Source: Actinomortierella ambigua
Taxonomy: Eukaryota; Mortierellomycota; Mortierellomycetes; Mortierellales; Mortierellaceae
Length of the DNA: 64,000 bases
Assembly (NCBI GenBank): GCA_016098155.1
Contig: JAAAJB010000003.1
Span: 99,748 to 163,747, forward strand
Direction of reading: 5' to 3'
Shown: in pieces, positions 1 to 11,690 of the stretch
How the letters are laid out: each line of letters opens with the position of its first letter
Position numbering within the stretch: position 1 is the stretch's first letter
Translations under genes and position numbers: made by a program
The notes under the pieces: generated by a model
Told to the model about the DNA's origin: nothing
The model's database searches: none
Seen by the model: the letters and a program-made list of their open reading frames with translations, nothing else

Positions 1-86
1 TTTTTGCCCCCGAAACGGCGCGGAAAACAAAAAAAAAAAAAAAACAAACAAATTTTTTTTTTCCCCCCCCCCCCCCTCAAATCTAG
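1..86 (+). other. 3' end of an intron of the PLC-X-like gene
   Basis: The first 86 bases are homopolymer-rich (A, T and C runs) and end in a pyrimidine tract followed by TAG at 84-86. The PLC-X reading frame opens directly afterwards. I read this as an intron tail. The 5' exon(s) with the start codon and any signal peptide lie outside the window. Confidence 0.6.
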
Positions 87-1407
87 ACCTATGCAGGAAC
101 CCACAACAGTGCTGCTTACGACCTCAAATACGATTGTGACACGGCCGTGGAGACCTGCTTACAATCTACAACCTACTGTGTCCAGCAACAGCAAAACTGC
201 ACCAAGGGATGGGAGACGCGCTGCACCAAAATGTCCAACACCTGTCTCGACCGTCTACCAGGGTGGCTGCACTGGCTCTGTGGCGCCTTCTCGTCCGTGT
301 GCGAGAGCACGGAGCAATTCTGTCTGGGCTGGGAACAGATCTGTACGTCGAGTGTCCAGGTCTGTACGCTGTGGGGGTCGGCCTGTCTGGATGTGGTCCC
401 ACAATGGTTGTTACCGTGTCTGTGGGAGAACCAACCGGGGCACCCGATTACCCAACAGTTGAATGACGGGATCCGGTTCTTGGATCTGGGGACGTGTCTG
501 ACGGTCGACAACTCGTCTGTGGTCATGTGTCACGGGTTTGGGGCGCAGCGTGCCATTGGGGTGTCGTTGGACTCGGTGCTGAGTGCCATCTTGGATTTCT
601 ACCTCAAGAACCCGACGGAGATTCTGACGCTCGAGTTTAATGAGGCCGATGGAGATGCGAGTGATATGGCGATCATGTCGGGGATCATTGTCCAAAAGAT
701 GAAGCAGTACTTTGTTCTTCCAAACGGGCATAGTCTGCTCTGGACGCGCAACTCGACGGAGGAGCGTTGGCCGACACTGCGCGAGATGGTGACCAAGAAC
801 CAGCGCATCATGGTGTTTATGGGCTCCGTCTACGATCCGATCCCGGCTCCGAAGCCGGCGTGGGCCAATCAGAAGGATGTGTGGAAGTATGATGCGTTCC
901 GGTACACGTATGCGGACACGACACCTGACCAGCTGAACGCGACATATCACCAGTATTGCAGTCAAGGTCCGAAGAAGGACGGATCATTTATTCCATGGCA
1001 GCAAATTGATATCAAGTAAGTTGTGGAATTTGTGCATCTTCTTTTTTTGCTTCTTCAACTTCAAAGTTTGGAAAAGTAAAAGATCCTTGGAGGTCTAACT
1101 TTCTCTCTGTTCTCTCCCTTATTCAATACTTTCTCTATAAAAAAAAAGCATGGCTATCATTCTGGAAGAACTGATGGCCGAAATCAAGGCCGGTAAGATG
1201 CCAAAGGTGTGTCTCGAGGGTCTTGCGATTCAGACAAATGGAGCCTTCCTTGATGGAATTGCCGATTATTGCTACAACAAATTCCCCTACTGGTTCCGTG
1301 TTCGTGTCAACTACTACTGGCATGGCAACGTCTTCAGTGTCACCAACAAATTCAACGACTTGAATGTCGCTCGTGTCAAGGCCGGCGACTCTCTTACCCC
1401 GTATTAG
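87..1407 (+). CDS. PLC-X-like (PI-PLC-type phosphodiesterase fold) protein, 5' partial
   Basis: Two exons are visible, 87-1015 and 1149-1407, joined in phase across a 133-bp GTAAGT...AG intron. They give about 395 residues. The frame opens on TYAGTHNSAAYDL, the first catalytic-His motif of PI-PLC X domains (GTHNS). A second His follows in VVMCHGFGAQ, then EILTLEFNE, so both histidines expected of this fold are present. Between the first motif and ITQQLNDGIRFLDL sits an insert of about 90 residues in which cysteines recur every seven residues (positions 135-419). By family knowledge such proteins hydrolyse or bind phosphoinositide-type lipids and are often secreted or membrane-attached in fungi. 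No Y or C2 domain is seen, so this is not a eukaryotic signalling PLC. The start is off the window. The fold assignment is firm; substrate and catalytic activity are inferred. Confidence 0.82.
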
Positions 1408-4334
1408 CCATTAAGAAAAGCCCTTTTGTTGTATTTATGTATCACGAATGGACTGTATGTAATAATGAACAGGATCTGGATGAACAAGATTGCCGCATTT
1501 GACTATTTGAGGGTGCTAAAGCCACGATTGCGTGAGCAAAAGAGTTTTTTTTTTTGGGCGCAGGGCCCATGTAAGGTTTTTTGGCATGGGCCTTTGGTAA
1601 AGTGAACACAGACAGCTAAGGATGATCGAAACTTTTTTTTGGAGGGGAAGGTGGAAATGATGGTTGAATTCAGAGTCTCAAGTGAAAATACTCCTTGCAC
1701 GAGGGAAACAAGTCCATACTCGTGTCCCTGATTCACTCTTTCAGAATGTACAGCACAAACACACAGCACAGGATGACTCTTTACGATATGCATGCAGAGA
1801 GTGGAGGGGGGGGGGAGAGATCGGATGATGCAGAATGAATACACGTACAAGCACGCTCCACTGATAAAATGACAACGTGGTCGTGTCGCTATATCAAAAC
1901 TGCCACAAGAGACTCGTGTGGGGTGAGTGAGGCATCGGCGTAGCACATTGGCAGCATGTGCATGGCTGAACTAATAGACGCTCACATGCCGATAATAAAA
2001 CGGCAATGTATCGAGGGATTTTGGACCAAAAATCAGGGTCACCCTGAAGTTCCATGTCTGGTACTGATCCTGACCTTGGTGGGAAAGGCTCTTTGTGGCT
2101 AAAAGTTGCGAGGTGTCGTTTGTGGCAGCCAGACCGTTTTCCAAGTGATGTTGTCTCTGCCTTTAAAAAAAGGGGGGGGGAGGTAACTCCAAGGGGAGAC
2201 AGATGAATGGTCGATTACACATCTCAGGTCCGACAGTTATCGAGACTGATATCCGATTGCTCCATCCACATGGCAGAGGAGATAGGCGACAGTCTAGCGC
2301 ACGACCACGATACAAACTAGACAGCACACACAAACAATTAAAAGAAAAAAAAAGAGCGAGGCAGGCATATGTCGGACATCAAAAGACGACGAGAACATTC
2401 AACCCTGTGAGCATTAGCTTTGGCTCGTGACAATGACATTTGTGTTTGTCTTCTGTTGCCGGTGTCCAACATTGCCGCCACCACCTGCTGTTTGTTCAAT
2501 CAGAAAAAAAGTGCCCAAGGCTAATATGGATGACGTTTATTATCTTGTCGGCGCGTTCAATCTTCTGGTCGAGGACGAAAACAACAACATTAACAGCAAC
2601 AACAACAACAAAACGATGATAGTGGATCTGTTCATCTGCAGACGACCAGGGGTCTTGTCGAAAATGAGGCAAGTCCATCAAAGGCAGAGACCGACACGAG
2701 GGCCAAGGCCTCCTCATCTCACGACCCCTGGTCTGATCGAATGACCTGACTTGTGGATTGGATTAGTGGCATTTTCGACATTCACATACTTTCATACAAG
2801 GCATTTCCTCTTTTCCTCTCCTCACATTTTTCACACTTCTTCCTTTTAGGTGGTATTCTCATTCTCACTCGCATTCTCCACTTGATCATTGCACAGAACA
2901 AGGTACTGGTCTAATTCCTTGAGAAAATTCACTACTCTTTCAGGCGATACCATGCACAACCGTTTTTTTTTGACGGGACTTTCTTCACCCGTCCCCTCCT
3001 CTCCTGGCCGTGCACACCGTAACGTTTCATCGAAAGAATTGATCAATGCGCGCAGTCATTCGGAGATGGTCTATCAGTATGCGTTAAGGAGGGGGGGGGA
3101 GGAGGGGAGAGTGATAACGACCGTTGTCATGCATCAGTCGGTGCCCTGAAAAATGGAGGGATGGCGCGGGAGCAGCAGGGGAGGAGGAACGATGTTCGAC
3201 GCACGGCTAAAGAAACTGCATGTCTCCCTTATGAGCACCACCATAAAAGATTGCAAGGGGGAACGGCCAAGTCGTTGGCCTTTCGATGAGCCAAAAGATG
3301 TTTGCGTTCGTCGCCCCAGGTATCACTTTCAAGCTTTCGGGGGGTCAAAGGAGCAGGGGCCAATACGCTTTTCGCCAGGCAAGGACAAAAGTGCACTATG
3401 ATTTTTGTACCCGCCATCCCGCATGCGTCTCTTTCCTCTCCGTGACATATTCGCTCTCAAGCACTTGCACCTCAGCTTGAGCGCATGCAGCACCAAACTC
3501 TAGGCATGTCGGCGGGTGATGGTCTTGGCCCCCTCGTTCCCTGTTTACTCTCTATCTCTCTCCCTCTCTCTCTCTCTTCCCCCCTTCCTCCCTCGAGTAT
3601 CCCGGACTGACTGGCTGAGCTGGAGAGAGGAAGGAATGGAGAGTTCCCATCTCTCAATCCAGCAGAACATGCAAACAACACAGGGGGACCCACCAGGGTA
3701 CTTTCTTCTCTTCCTCCTTTCCCTCTTTCTTCTTCTTCCCTTCCACTTTTTTTTCCCTTGGCAATCCCAAGCCCTTCCCTCCCCTGCCTTATACTCTCAC
3801 TCACTCTCACTCTCGGTCGACCCCTCCTTTCTCCCAGCCTCGTTTTTCTGTCAAGACTAGACAAGGGATCCTATCGACATACATAGGTGGTAATACACCC
3901 TTCTTGCCTCTAATGCAATCCTCGCTTGTCTTCCTCACCTCCATCCCTCCCTCTCAACGAACACCTTCATTCCCGCCTTTGCCTTGCAGCTTCCTCTTTC
4001 CTTTTTATTCCTGCGCAAGGTGGTTCGTGCAGTGTATTGTTTTTATTATCGGGTTTTTGCCTCCTTCTTTGCAACGACACACACATGCACACAAACCATT
4101 GTGAAAAAAAAAAGATAGATAGGCCTTGTCTCTCACACCTTAGCTCCCTTTCTCTCTTTGGAACACACACACACACACACACACACAACTCATTGTTAAC
4201 GTCTGCATGCCATTTCGACATTCTGCCTTCATAACAGCACCCATTCAAACACAGAAAGCATCCCACATAGGCAACCCTTTCCCTCCCCCCCTTCACGTTT
4301 ACGACCTACTTTAGCTCTTCGACACGCACCACTC
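1408..4334. other. Gene-free stretch, 2.9 kb
   Basis: I find no convincing gene here. Open frames are short, start arbitrarily and have skewed, low-complexity products. The sequence holds T/A homopolymers, CT-rich blocks (3535-3600, 3700-3800), an uninterrupted (CA)n run near 4163-4188, and CT-rich sequence leading up to the ATG at 4335 that probably includes the next gene's promoter and 5' UTR. Confidence 0.5.
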
Positions 4335-6942
4335 ATGACCTACTCGCAACAGCACGAGAAACAGCAACCCCTCCACTACCACCACCACCACCGTTCTGAT
4401 ACCACCAGTGCTGAACAGCCACAAGTACGCCAAGAAACCACCACCACCACCATCTCCTCGACTACCACGACGACTTCTTCTAGTGTACCCTTCACGTCCG
4501 ACTCGGAACCATCGATGTACAACTCGACCTCTGGCCGACATACCCAGCGGCTGCAGGGTGCAGCAACATCGCCCATGGAAAGCGTTGGCGGCATTGGCAG
4601 CGGCCACCTGCGATCCTCTCAGCAGCAGCAGCAGCAGCAGCAACAGAGGCAGCCGCTGGAGCGTGAGCGATACCCAGGAGACTCGACCGAGTCACTGGAC
4701 AGCACGGGTGGTCATGCTAGGCAAGGCAAGCAAGCGCAGGGTGGCAGTAACGGGCATGGCCCCACCAATAACAACAGCAACAGCCACAACAGCAATGGTT
4801 TAGGTGCAGGTGCGGGTGCAGGTGCAGGCTCTGGTGCACCACGCCCCAAAACTCGCACGACATCGTCGGCGTCGTCGCAGTCGTCGGGGTCATCGTCGGG
4901 GGCCCCAGGCAGCCGTCGCCAACACCAACACCAGCAGCACCAGCACCAGCAGCACCAATATGGCAATGAACGCCAACGCGCAGCGGCCGAAGCACACGAC
5001 CACTCGGGCGGTGTACATTCATGGCCTATCCTGTTTGCGATCATTCCACCGCTTGGGGCGCTTATCTTTGACAATTCGGCAATCTGGAGTGATATTCTTA
5101 CATTGTCACTCATTGCCTTCTTTCTCTACAACATCATCAAAGGTAAAAAAAAAAAAAAAAACTGCTACTACTGGGATTGGTGTGTTAATTTGCATTGATG
5201 GCAGACAGAGAGTTCTACTTTCCTCCTCCCTTCCTCCCTTTCTCTCGCGCTCTCTCTCGACATCCATGGTCTCGTGTTTGTCGTCTTTCCTTTCCCCCCT
5301 TCGATCACCCACCCCACTTGTCCTAAAAGTCCTCCTCGTCGTTCTTCCCACCCTCATATCTCCTTTGGTCCTGGCTCTCCTTGCCTACTCTCGCTTCCTT
5401 CTTCCCCCCGCCCCCTCCTCTTCCAGTCTCTCACATTGTCCTGTAGTCACAGTCATGATGAGGTAGAAAGGGAGGGAGGAGCCGCCTTATCTCTGCCACT
5501 GACTGCTTAGGCAAGAGCGGAGGAATATTGCACCCATCGAATCGATTTTCGCACCCTTCTTCCAAAGAAAAAAAGTGTTGTTTGCTCCTCCCTCCTTCCC
5601 TCCCTCATGCCCAACTACGTCGCCGCACCAATGAGTAACACATGCACATACACAAAGGAGTAGGGGGGAAGAGGAAGACGACAACGAGGAGGAGTAGCCT
5701 CTTTCATGGAAAATACAGTGTTACAATGAGAGAGCGAGAAAAGGGAGGCATAGAGAGACCAATGCTTCTCTCAACTTTATTACATGGGATGCTCCATTCA
5801 TAACATGTATCACCATGAACACTTTTTTGTTGCTTGACTTGGTGTACTAACGTTGCATTTGTTGTCTTTTCTCTCTCCCTCCCCCCACCTTCCCTTTCAA
5901 CCCACTACCTCTCTCCACAGTGCCCTGGGAACTGTATTATGCAGCTAGGACAAGACGCGTGCTCCTATCATCTGTGAGCAGCAACGTTGGGACGCAGGAC
6001 CCCGTCCTGGAGATGCGGCGGCAAGTAGCTGCCAGGAGTCTGCGGCGGCAAGAGTTTTTCTCGTTGATCCTAGTGCTGTCCTCGCCGTTTCTAGGTGGCT
6101 ACACGTTGCGATACCTCAAGACGTTTTTCTCCTCGTACGAAAACTACCTGTCCGCGTTGAACATTGAGTTGTTTATCATTGCATCGGCGATCCGGCCCTT
6201 GACGCACTTGGTGAGTCTGCTCAAGGCGCGGGCGCTGCATCTACAGGATCAGGTCCACTACCCGTCGACGGATGTCGAGGTGTTGAAGCGACGCGTGGCC
6301 ACGATGGAAACAGAGTTGAACCAGCTACGTCGGCTCGTGGCGACGAAGCGCGAGGTGTTGATGGAGGTCCAGGACAACTTTGAGCCGACGTTGCTTCAGC
6401 TGACCAAGCAGATCAAGCGCCACGACAAGCGTGAGGTACTCTTGCGGTCCTATACCGAGGAGAGGTTTGCTCAGGTCGAGGAGAAGCTCCGCGAGTATGA
6501 GACCCTGTTGACGTATCGTCTGACGGAGGAACAGCAACATCGCGCCTCGCTGTTGTTCTTGCCCCTCAATCTCATGGTCGCCATGCTTGGTTACTTTACC
6601 TACTTTTTGCCCGCCCGACTCACCGGTGCCGGTCATGCGGCCGTCACCCAGAAACAGCCCCCGGCTATGCTCGCCAGCGCCCCGGCCCCTCAGGCGATTG
6701 GCGATGGACGCGCCATTGCAGCTGGACCGGGAGCGGCGACGGCTGTGGCGAGTCTTGATGCTAATGGAGGAGGAGTTGGCGGAGGAATCGGTGGAGGTGG
6801 GGGAGTGATCAACCATGGACACAATGCGACGACGACGACCACCTCGACGACGACGACCGCCCACCATTTGCACGCGGGACACGGGCACTTGTCTCACCGT
6901 TCACCTTTTGAGCCTTTGCGCGAGACGACGCGTGTCTACTAA
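4335..6942 (+). CDS. Multi-pass membrane protein with coiled coil, unknown function
   Basis: Exon 1 is 4335-5142 and exon 2 is 5921-6942. A 778-bp GTAAAA...CACAG intron joins them in phase to give 609 residues. The first 230 residues are low complexity (His, Gln, Thr, Ser, Gly-Ala repeats). Then come two hydrophobic segments (SWPILFAIIPPLGALIF and ILTLSLIAFFLYNII), a basic-aromatic motif VPWELYYAARTRR across the splice site, and two more hydrophobic stretches near FFSLILVLSSPFLGGY and LNIELFIIASAIRPL. A coiled coil of about 100 residues follows, then a last membrane segment (LFLPLNLMVAMLGYFTYFL) and a Gly/Thr/His-rich tail. The ordered core reads like a conserved fungal protein, but I cannot name its family. 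It is probably an integral membrane protein of an internal organelle; that is inference. The start is the first ATG of the long frame and is not certain. Confidence 0.78.
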
Positions 6943-7470
6943 GCTCCAAGCGAAAAAAAAATGCACCTCGCCAGCCCAGACCCCCCCCCCCCTTTTTTTG
7001 TTTCCCTGTTCGCGTTTCTTTAATGACCCCCCTTCCTTTTTTTTATAATCTTGCCCATTGACCCCTATCTCCTTCTTCCCTTTTGCTATGTTTTTTTTTT
7101 TTTTTTGCGAACGATACGTGTTTTGTTGCCTGTTCGTCAATACCCCTCTTCCTCACCCCTCCCCGACCATCACCTTCGTTCCTTGATACCACTCAATGTG
7201 AAGAAAGCCAAAAAAACAAAAAATACACACTCCTTCCCCCTGCGCCTAAAAATCGCAATCTCCCATCACTCTCAGTAACGGTTTTTTTTTTAAGAAAAAA
7301 AAAAATAAAAAAATAAAGCGCAGAAAAAATAATAACCAACATGAGAATGACCTCCTTCTTGCACCTTAAATTTTATTTTGGTGGCCACGAAAAATCTCGG
7401 ACTTTTTCTTCTTGGTATTTCGCTTGTTGATTCTGAAAGCAAGTTGAAAGTGGGACTCACCATTTGGACC
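6943..7470. other. Short intergenic stretch, homopolymer-rich
   Basis: About 530 bp between two plus-strand genes. It has C/T and T runs (6985-7000, 7038-7045, 7090-7105) and an A-rich block near 7290-7316 that could serve 3'-end formation of the upstream gene. No gene is seen. Confidence 0.4.
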
Positions 7471-8639
7471 ATGACCACCATGAACACAACAGACAAGCAT
7501 CAGGCCACTATCAACCTTGCCAAGGGCACCGCTGTCGCCGGTATTTTTTTTTTTTCCTGCAGAGGCATTTCCGCTCCTCATTCAAGAAAGTCTTTCCATT
7601 CAACTCTACTTCTTTTGTTTCGCCATGCTGATTCGTTCCCCCCCCCCTTCCTTCCTTTCCCAACTACACGCACGCCTGTTCTCGTCTAGGTCTCGCCGGT
7701 GCAACGGCCGGTGCAACGATTGGCATCCTGCGCCAGAAGCCTGTCATGAACTATGCCTTCTCCGGCGGTTTGAACGCATCGTTGTTTGGCATGACATTTA
7801 TTGGTAAGAAGAAAAACAAAGGACGACCATCGGCTATGTTCAACTCGGATCAAATCCTTTTATTTTTTTCTCGAACAAAAAGCAGAGCCATTAACTTTTA
7901 CCCCCCCCCCCCCCCCCGTTCGTCATTCCCCACCCACCTCTAATGGTATTAGCATCACGAGAGGCATTTCTTCGGTACCAACGAGCCCAGAACCCGGCTT
8001 ATGGACTCAAGGACTCGCAGACGATGAGCATTGACATGCTGTGGAGCAGCACGCTGGCCGGTGCCTTCACAGGCGGTGTCCTTGCCACCCTTGCTCGTAA
8101 AGTGTCCTTGAAAAGAACCAAAAAAAAAATGAAGGAAAGAAAAAAAAAAAGGATCGTGTTTAGATCACAAAACTCACAATCATGTATTTATTTTTTCGGA
8201 AATGTTTTATTTAGGCGGACCAAAAGCGTTGCCATCGGGATCAGTGATGTTTGGCCTCATGGGATTCAGTGGACAGTGGATGATCAATCGCTTGCACCGG
8301 ATGCGGCAAAGCCGTATCCTGGCGTCGTCGTCGTCCCTCTCAGATGACAAAGCAGTTACAGCAGCAACAGTCGCGACTGGCCCAACCACCACAACAACAA
8401 CAGCAACAACAACTACCACAACATCATCATCATCACCATCGTCTACAACAGAGACGGCAGGTCATCATCATAACCACCGACAAGAAGAAGGTGTCAACAT
8501 GCTGTTGCAGGTGCTCCCGGTCCGGGGTACGCACATGGACGATTATGAGGTCAAGCTGCAGACAAGGCTGGACAGCATTGACAAGGAGATGGCCTTCCTC
8601 CAGGCGGAGCAATCCCGGAGGCAGCAGAAGCAGGAGTAA
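7471..8639 (+). CDS. Small membrane protein resembling the Tim17/Tim22/Tim23 family
   Basis: Four exons fit in phase: 7471-7540, 7690-7803, 7953-8096 and 8215-8639, giving about 250 residues. The introns (149, 149 and 118 bp) have GTATTT, GTAAGA and GTAAAG donors. The core has Gly/Ala-rich membrane segments: NLAKGTAVAGLAGATAGATIG, then NYAFSGGLNASLFGMTF, TLAGAFTGGVLATLAR and SGSVMFGLMGFSGQW. A conserved-looking polar loop (ASREAFLRYQRAQNPAYGLK) lies between the second and third. Gly-rich four-helix organisation of this kind is typical of Tim17-type mitochondrial inner-membrane proteins, including complex I assembly relatives. I infer a mitochondrial location by analogy only. The Thr/Ser/His-rich C-terminus is unlike the family and ends in a charged coiled-coil-like segment. 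The start at 7471 is the first ATG in frame; a second ATG lies three codons downstream. Confidence 0.65.
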
Positions 8640-8784
8640 GCAAAGGGAGTGGGGTGGAGTGGAAGAAAAAAAATAAGATAATGCCAATATAGACATTTTA
8701 TTATCTACGCTATGTTTTGTACGTTTTTAGTGTCTTTTTTTTTGGAGTGGTGGTGGTGATAGTGGTGGTGGTGGGGGGTCTGTT

Positions 8785-11229
8785 TTACTCGTCTTGGTCT
8801 CCTTCTGACGACAAGGTGTTGTTGGCATCAGCAGCAGCAGCAGCAGTAGAAGAGGCTGAATGGACCTTCGCTTCGGCCAGCGACCGCGGGGTATGGAACC
8901 AGACACTGAGTTTGTCGGGGACGTTGCCAGTGCGGAGGACGGCCCGATAGCCCACCAAATTGGCGGTCAGGGTCGTGATCCGGTGCCGGTAGCCGGTCAT
9001 GAAGATCTTTGTGTGCAGCTCCATCATCTCTTGCTCCTTGAGCCACTCGGCCCTGCCTTGCTTGTTGTCGCGATAGTCTTGACGGTTCGAAGGCTGTTGT
9101 TGTGGTGGTGGTGGTGTTGTTGATGTTGGGGTGGACGATCCTGACTCAATTTGTTGTGGTTGTGGTGATGGTGATGGTGATGGTTGTTGATCGTGTTGCT
9201 GTGGAGGGGAGGATCGCTTTTTCCGGTTTCGCTGCCTGGGCGCTGGTTTGGGTTCGGGCGGACGAAACTCGATCAAGGCGTCGTCGATGATTTCGATCCT
9301 GGGCGGGCCTCCGTCCCCGGGGAAGAGAAAGTGTGGTGGTTGTTTGGATTGATGTTGATTGTTGTGCTCCGAGAACCGCAAACACCATTCCGACCGTTGG
9401 ATCCACCGCTGTCGGATCTGTTCGTCGGTCGCTGCATCCTCCAACGTTGTCCGGTAGTCGTCTATCATGTCCCGCATCAGGATCCGGCCGCGCCATTGCT
9501 CTTCGGGCCCTCCAATCAGGTTCACAATCGTCAGGAACCGTGTCGCTGCCGACCGCGTCACCACCAACCACCGTTGTTGGTTCGACTCTGCACCTCCACT
9601 ATCGCCGCCACGCCGCCGCCGCATGATCCTGGCGAGCAAAGGTAGAACAGGGTTCTCTCGCTCCTGCTGCGCTTGGAAACGTAACGGCGGCGAGGTGAAG
9701 CTGTCTGGGTCGGGTTGGACGGTGTGACATAGCCAGCTGCTGAGGGCCATAAGCGTGGTGATGTCCAGGTTGAGTGTGTTTGTAAAGTACTCCATATCGT
9801 CGACGGTTGGTGGAATCGTGAAACGGCTGGCATCCTGCTCGTCCATGCTTGTCATCCTGTCGCCCTCCTGTTTCTTCTCTGTGCCCTTGCCTTCTTCTTC
9901 CTCTAGAGTCTTGTCGTCCTGTATCGCCGGCGGATCGAGATTGAATAAAGTGTCCAGATGGCCGTTTGTAAGCGCGGATATCAGCTGTTGGGTCATGTTC
10001 CGGTTCTGGTCCAGCAGGATCCGACGCATGCCCTTTCGGCCGGGTCGCATTCGCGTCTCGCCACTTTCTGTTGCTGCTCCTGCCTCTGCTCCTGCTCCTG
10101 CCCCTGTTCCAAACCCTCCATTTCCGCCATTTCCTCCCCCCGTCAAGAGTGCCGGATGATCATCGTCGCTGCCCATGACCACTTGTATCGGTGCGCGGCG
10201 GTTCAGGGTTGCTTCGGTGATGGACTGCGAGTAGCGAGCAGTCTCGATGGCCTTGAAGATCATGCTCTCGAGCGGCTTGCTTTCATCGGGCTGGATCCCC
10301 GCAAAATGCAATGTGATCTTGGGAATGTGGTGGTAGTGGATCCGGTTCTGGTCTGCCGCGAGCACAAGACTCCGTGTCAAGATGGTCAGATCCGGGTGGG
10401 TGTCCTTGCTCACATGGACCGGGGGTGGTATCCTTTTTCTTTTCACATGATCGCTCTTCTCCTTGTCGCCATCTTCATCCTCATCTTCCTCTTCATCCTC
10501 CTCTTCATCCTCTTCGTCGTCCTCATCCTCATCCTCATCGCTGTCATCTTCCATGCCTGCAAACTCGTGGACAAGACTCCAGACACTGCCTGCATTGATG
10601 CGGAGCCAGCTCGTGCCATGATCTGCCACCAAGTCCACCTTGACTTGGAACGTCGTCGGCGAGGCTGCGTTAGACATGTGTCCGGATGAGCCCTTGGTCA
10701 TTTGTCTGTTCTTGGCGGCCTGTCGTCCTCCACCTCCGTCGTGTCCCTTTGTTGAGCCACCGCCACTTGCCGGCTTGTCCCTCCTCCTTGTGCCTTCCTC
10801 CTGATCATCAAAGTGATCGTCGTGCTCATCCTCATCGTCTGCCTTGTCCAAGCTCTCAAACACAAACTGGCCGGTCCATTGGCCAGCCGGTTCCAGGAAG
10901 AGGTAATCGCCGCGCTGAAAGTCAAAAGTCTTACGAACGGCCACGGGGTGTTTTGCGCGGACTAGAGCACGCACCAAGGCGCGCAGATAGGGCAGATTAG
11001 AAGAGTTGATCTGGACCGGTTTCATGATCTCTTGTGGCGTGGAGGTGACCTTCTCGAGAAAGCGGACCTCGGCCTGGACGGCCGAGGTGAGCTTTTGCAG
11101 ACCATCGATCGTCCGGTGGAGATCGATCCCCGGAGCCGCCTCCTGCCGAGCTTGCTTCCAGTCCTCAAGCTCTTGGAGGACTTTACGGGACTCCAACAGG
11201 AGGACTTTGGCTCGCTCCTGAAGCTCCAT
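8785..11229 (-). CDS. DUF1308 (C7orf25/UPF0415-like) protein
   Basis: A single uninterrupted exon of 814 residues. Scattered blocks match the animal C7orf25 / UPF0415 family (DUF1308) in the right order: an N-terminal helix (LESRKVLQELEDWKQ), LQKLTSAVQAEVRFLEKV, SSNLPYLRALVRA, the DLVADHGTSWLRI block, LNLDITTLMALSS, and a C-terminal block LSVWFHTPRSLAEAK. Fungal-specific low-complexity inserts separate them: an Asp/Glu run around residues 220-260, Gly-Ala repeats, and Gln/Pro-rich tracts. Human C7orf25 is much shorter (about 420 residues), so roughly half of this protein is insertion. Molecular function is not established; the conserved Asp-rich blocks have been compared with nuclease-like folds, which I cannot test here. 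The ATG at 11229 is chosen because the family-like helix starts directly after it; the frame stays open upstream over simple sequence. Confidence 0.8.
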   Translation of the reverse strand: MELQERAKVLLLESRKVLQELEDWKQARQEAAPGIDLHRTIDGLQKLTSAVQAEVRFLEKVTSTPQEIMKPVQINSSNLPYLRALVRALVRAKHPVAVRKTFDFQRGDYLFLEPAGQWTGQFVFESLDKADDEDEHDDHFDDQEEGTRRRDKPASGGGSTKGHDGGGGRQAAKNRQMTKGSSGHMSNAASPTTFQVKVDLVADHGTSWLRINAGSVWSLVHEFAGMEDDSDEDEDEDDEEDEEEDEEEDEDEDGDKEKSDHVKRKRIPPPVHVSKDTHPDLTILTRSLVLAADQNRIHYHHIPKITLHFAGIQPDESKPLESMIFKAIETARYSQSITEATLNRRAPIQVVMGSDDDHPALLTGGGNGGNGGFGTGAGAGAEAGAATESGETRMRPGRKGMRRILLDQNRNMTQQLISALTNGHLDTLFNLDPPAIQDDKTLEEEEGKGTEKKQEGDRMTSMDEQDASRFTIPPTVDDMEYFTNTLNLDITTLMALSSWLCHTVQPDPDSFTSPPLRFQAQQERENPVLPLLARIMRRRRGGDSGGAESNQQRWLVVTRSAATRFLTIVNLIGGPEEQWRGRILMRDMIDDYRTTLEDAATDEQIRQRWIQRSEWCLRFSEHNNQHQSKQPPHFLFPGDGGPPRIEIIDDALIEFRPPEPKPAPRQRNRKKRSSPPQQHDQQPSPSPSPQPQQIESGSSTPTSTTPPPPQQQPSNRQDYRDNKQGRAEWLKEQEMMELHTKIFMTGYRHRITTLTANLVGYRAVLRTGNVPDKLSVWFHTPRSLAEAKVHSASSTAAAAADANNTLSSEGDQDE

Positions 11230-11690
11230 GTGATGGGTGTCGTTGTGTTTATGTGTATATGTGTTTTTTTTTTTTTCCTCTCCGGAGGGAAAGAGAGAGA
11301 AGGAGGGTAATGTGAGGTGGCAGTGTAGGACGATGAATGTTGTCTGGTTTGTCGGTAATGGAACAATGGAATGTAATGGAAGGGAAGGTGACGTGCAGGT
11401 AACACCAGCAGGATTTGCGGCGCGTGTTGGTTCCAAGGGCAGAAGAGGGAGAGGCTGAGCAAAAAGTCAGACGGAGAGGATGAGGGCCACAGGCATCTGA
11501 TACAGAGGAAGGGGCGCACGTGTGAGCGGATAAAAAAAAGCGGGTCAAAGGACCTGGCTGTCGTGTTCTTGACGCTCTATCCTGCCCTTTTATCACTGCT
11601 GCCGCGTCGTTCTCTCTCTCTTTCTCTCTCCCTCTTACTCACTTATTTTTATGCTGTTTTTGTTCTTTTATTTAAGAGGGGAAAACAATA
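11230..11690. other. Upstream region of the DUF1308 gene and 3' flank of the methyltransferase gene
   Basis: Both neighbours are on the minus strand, so this stretch should hold the promoter of the DUF1308 gene and the end of the methyltransferase transcript. It contains a T run (11264-11276), purine- and CT-rich patches and no coding sequence I can support. Confidence 0.4.

Noticed and set aside
1503..1946. Minus-strand open frame of 147 codons
   Set aside because: It lies just past the PLC-like gene, has no recognisable domain, and includes homopolymer-coded Lys runs.
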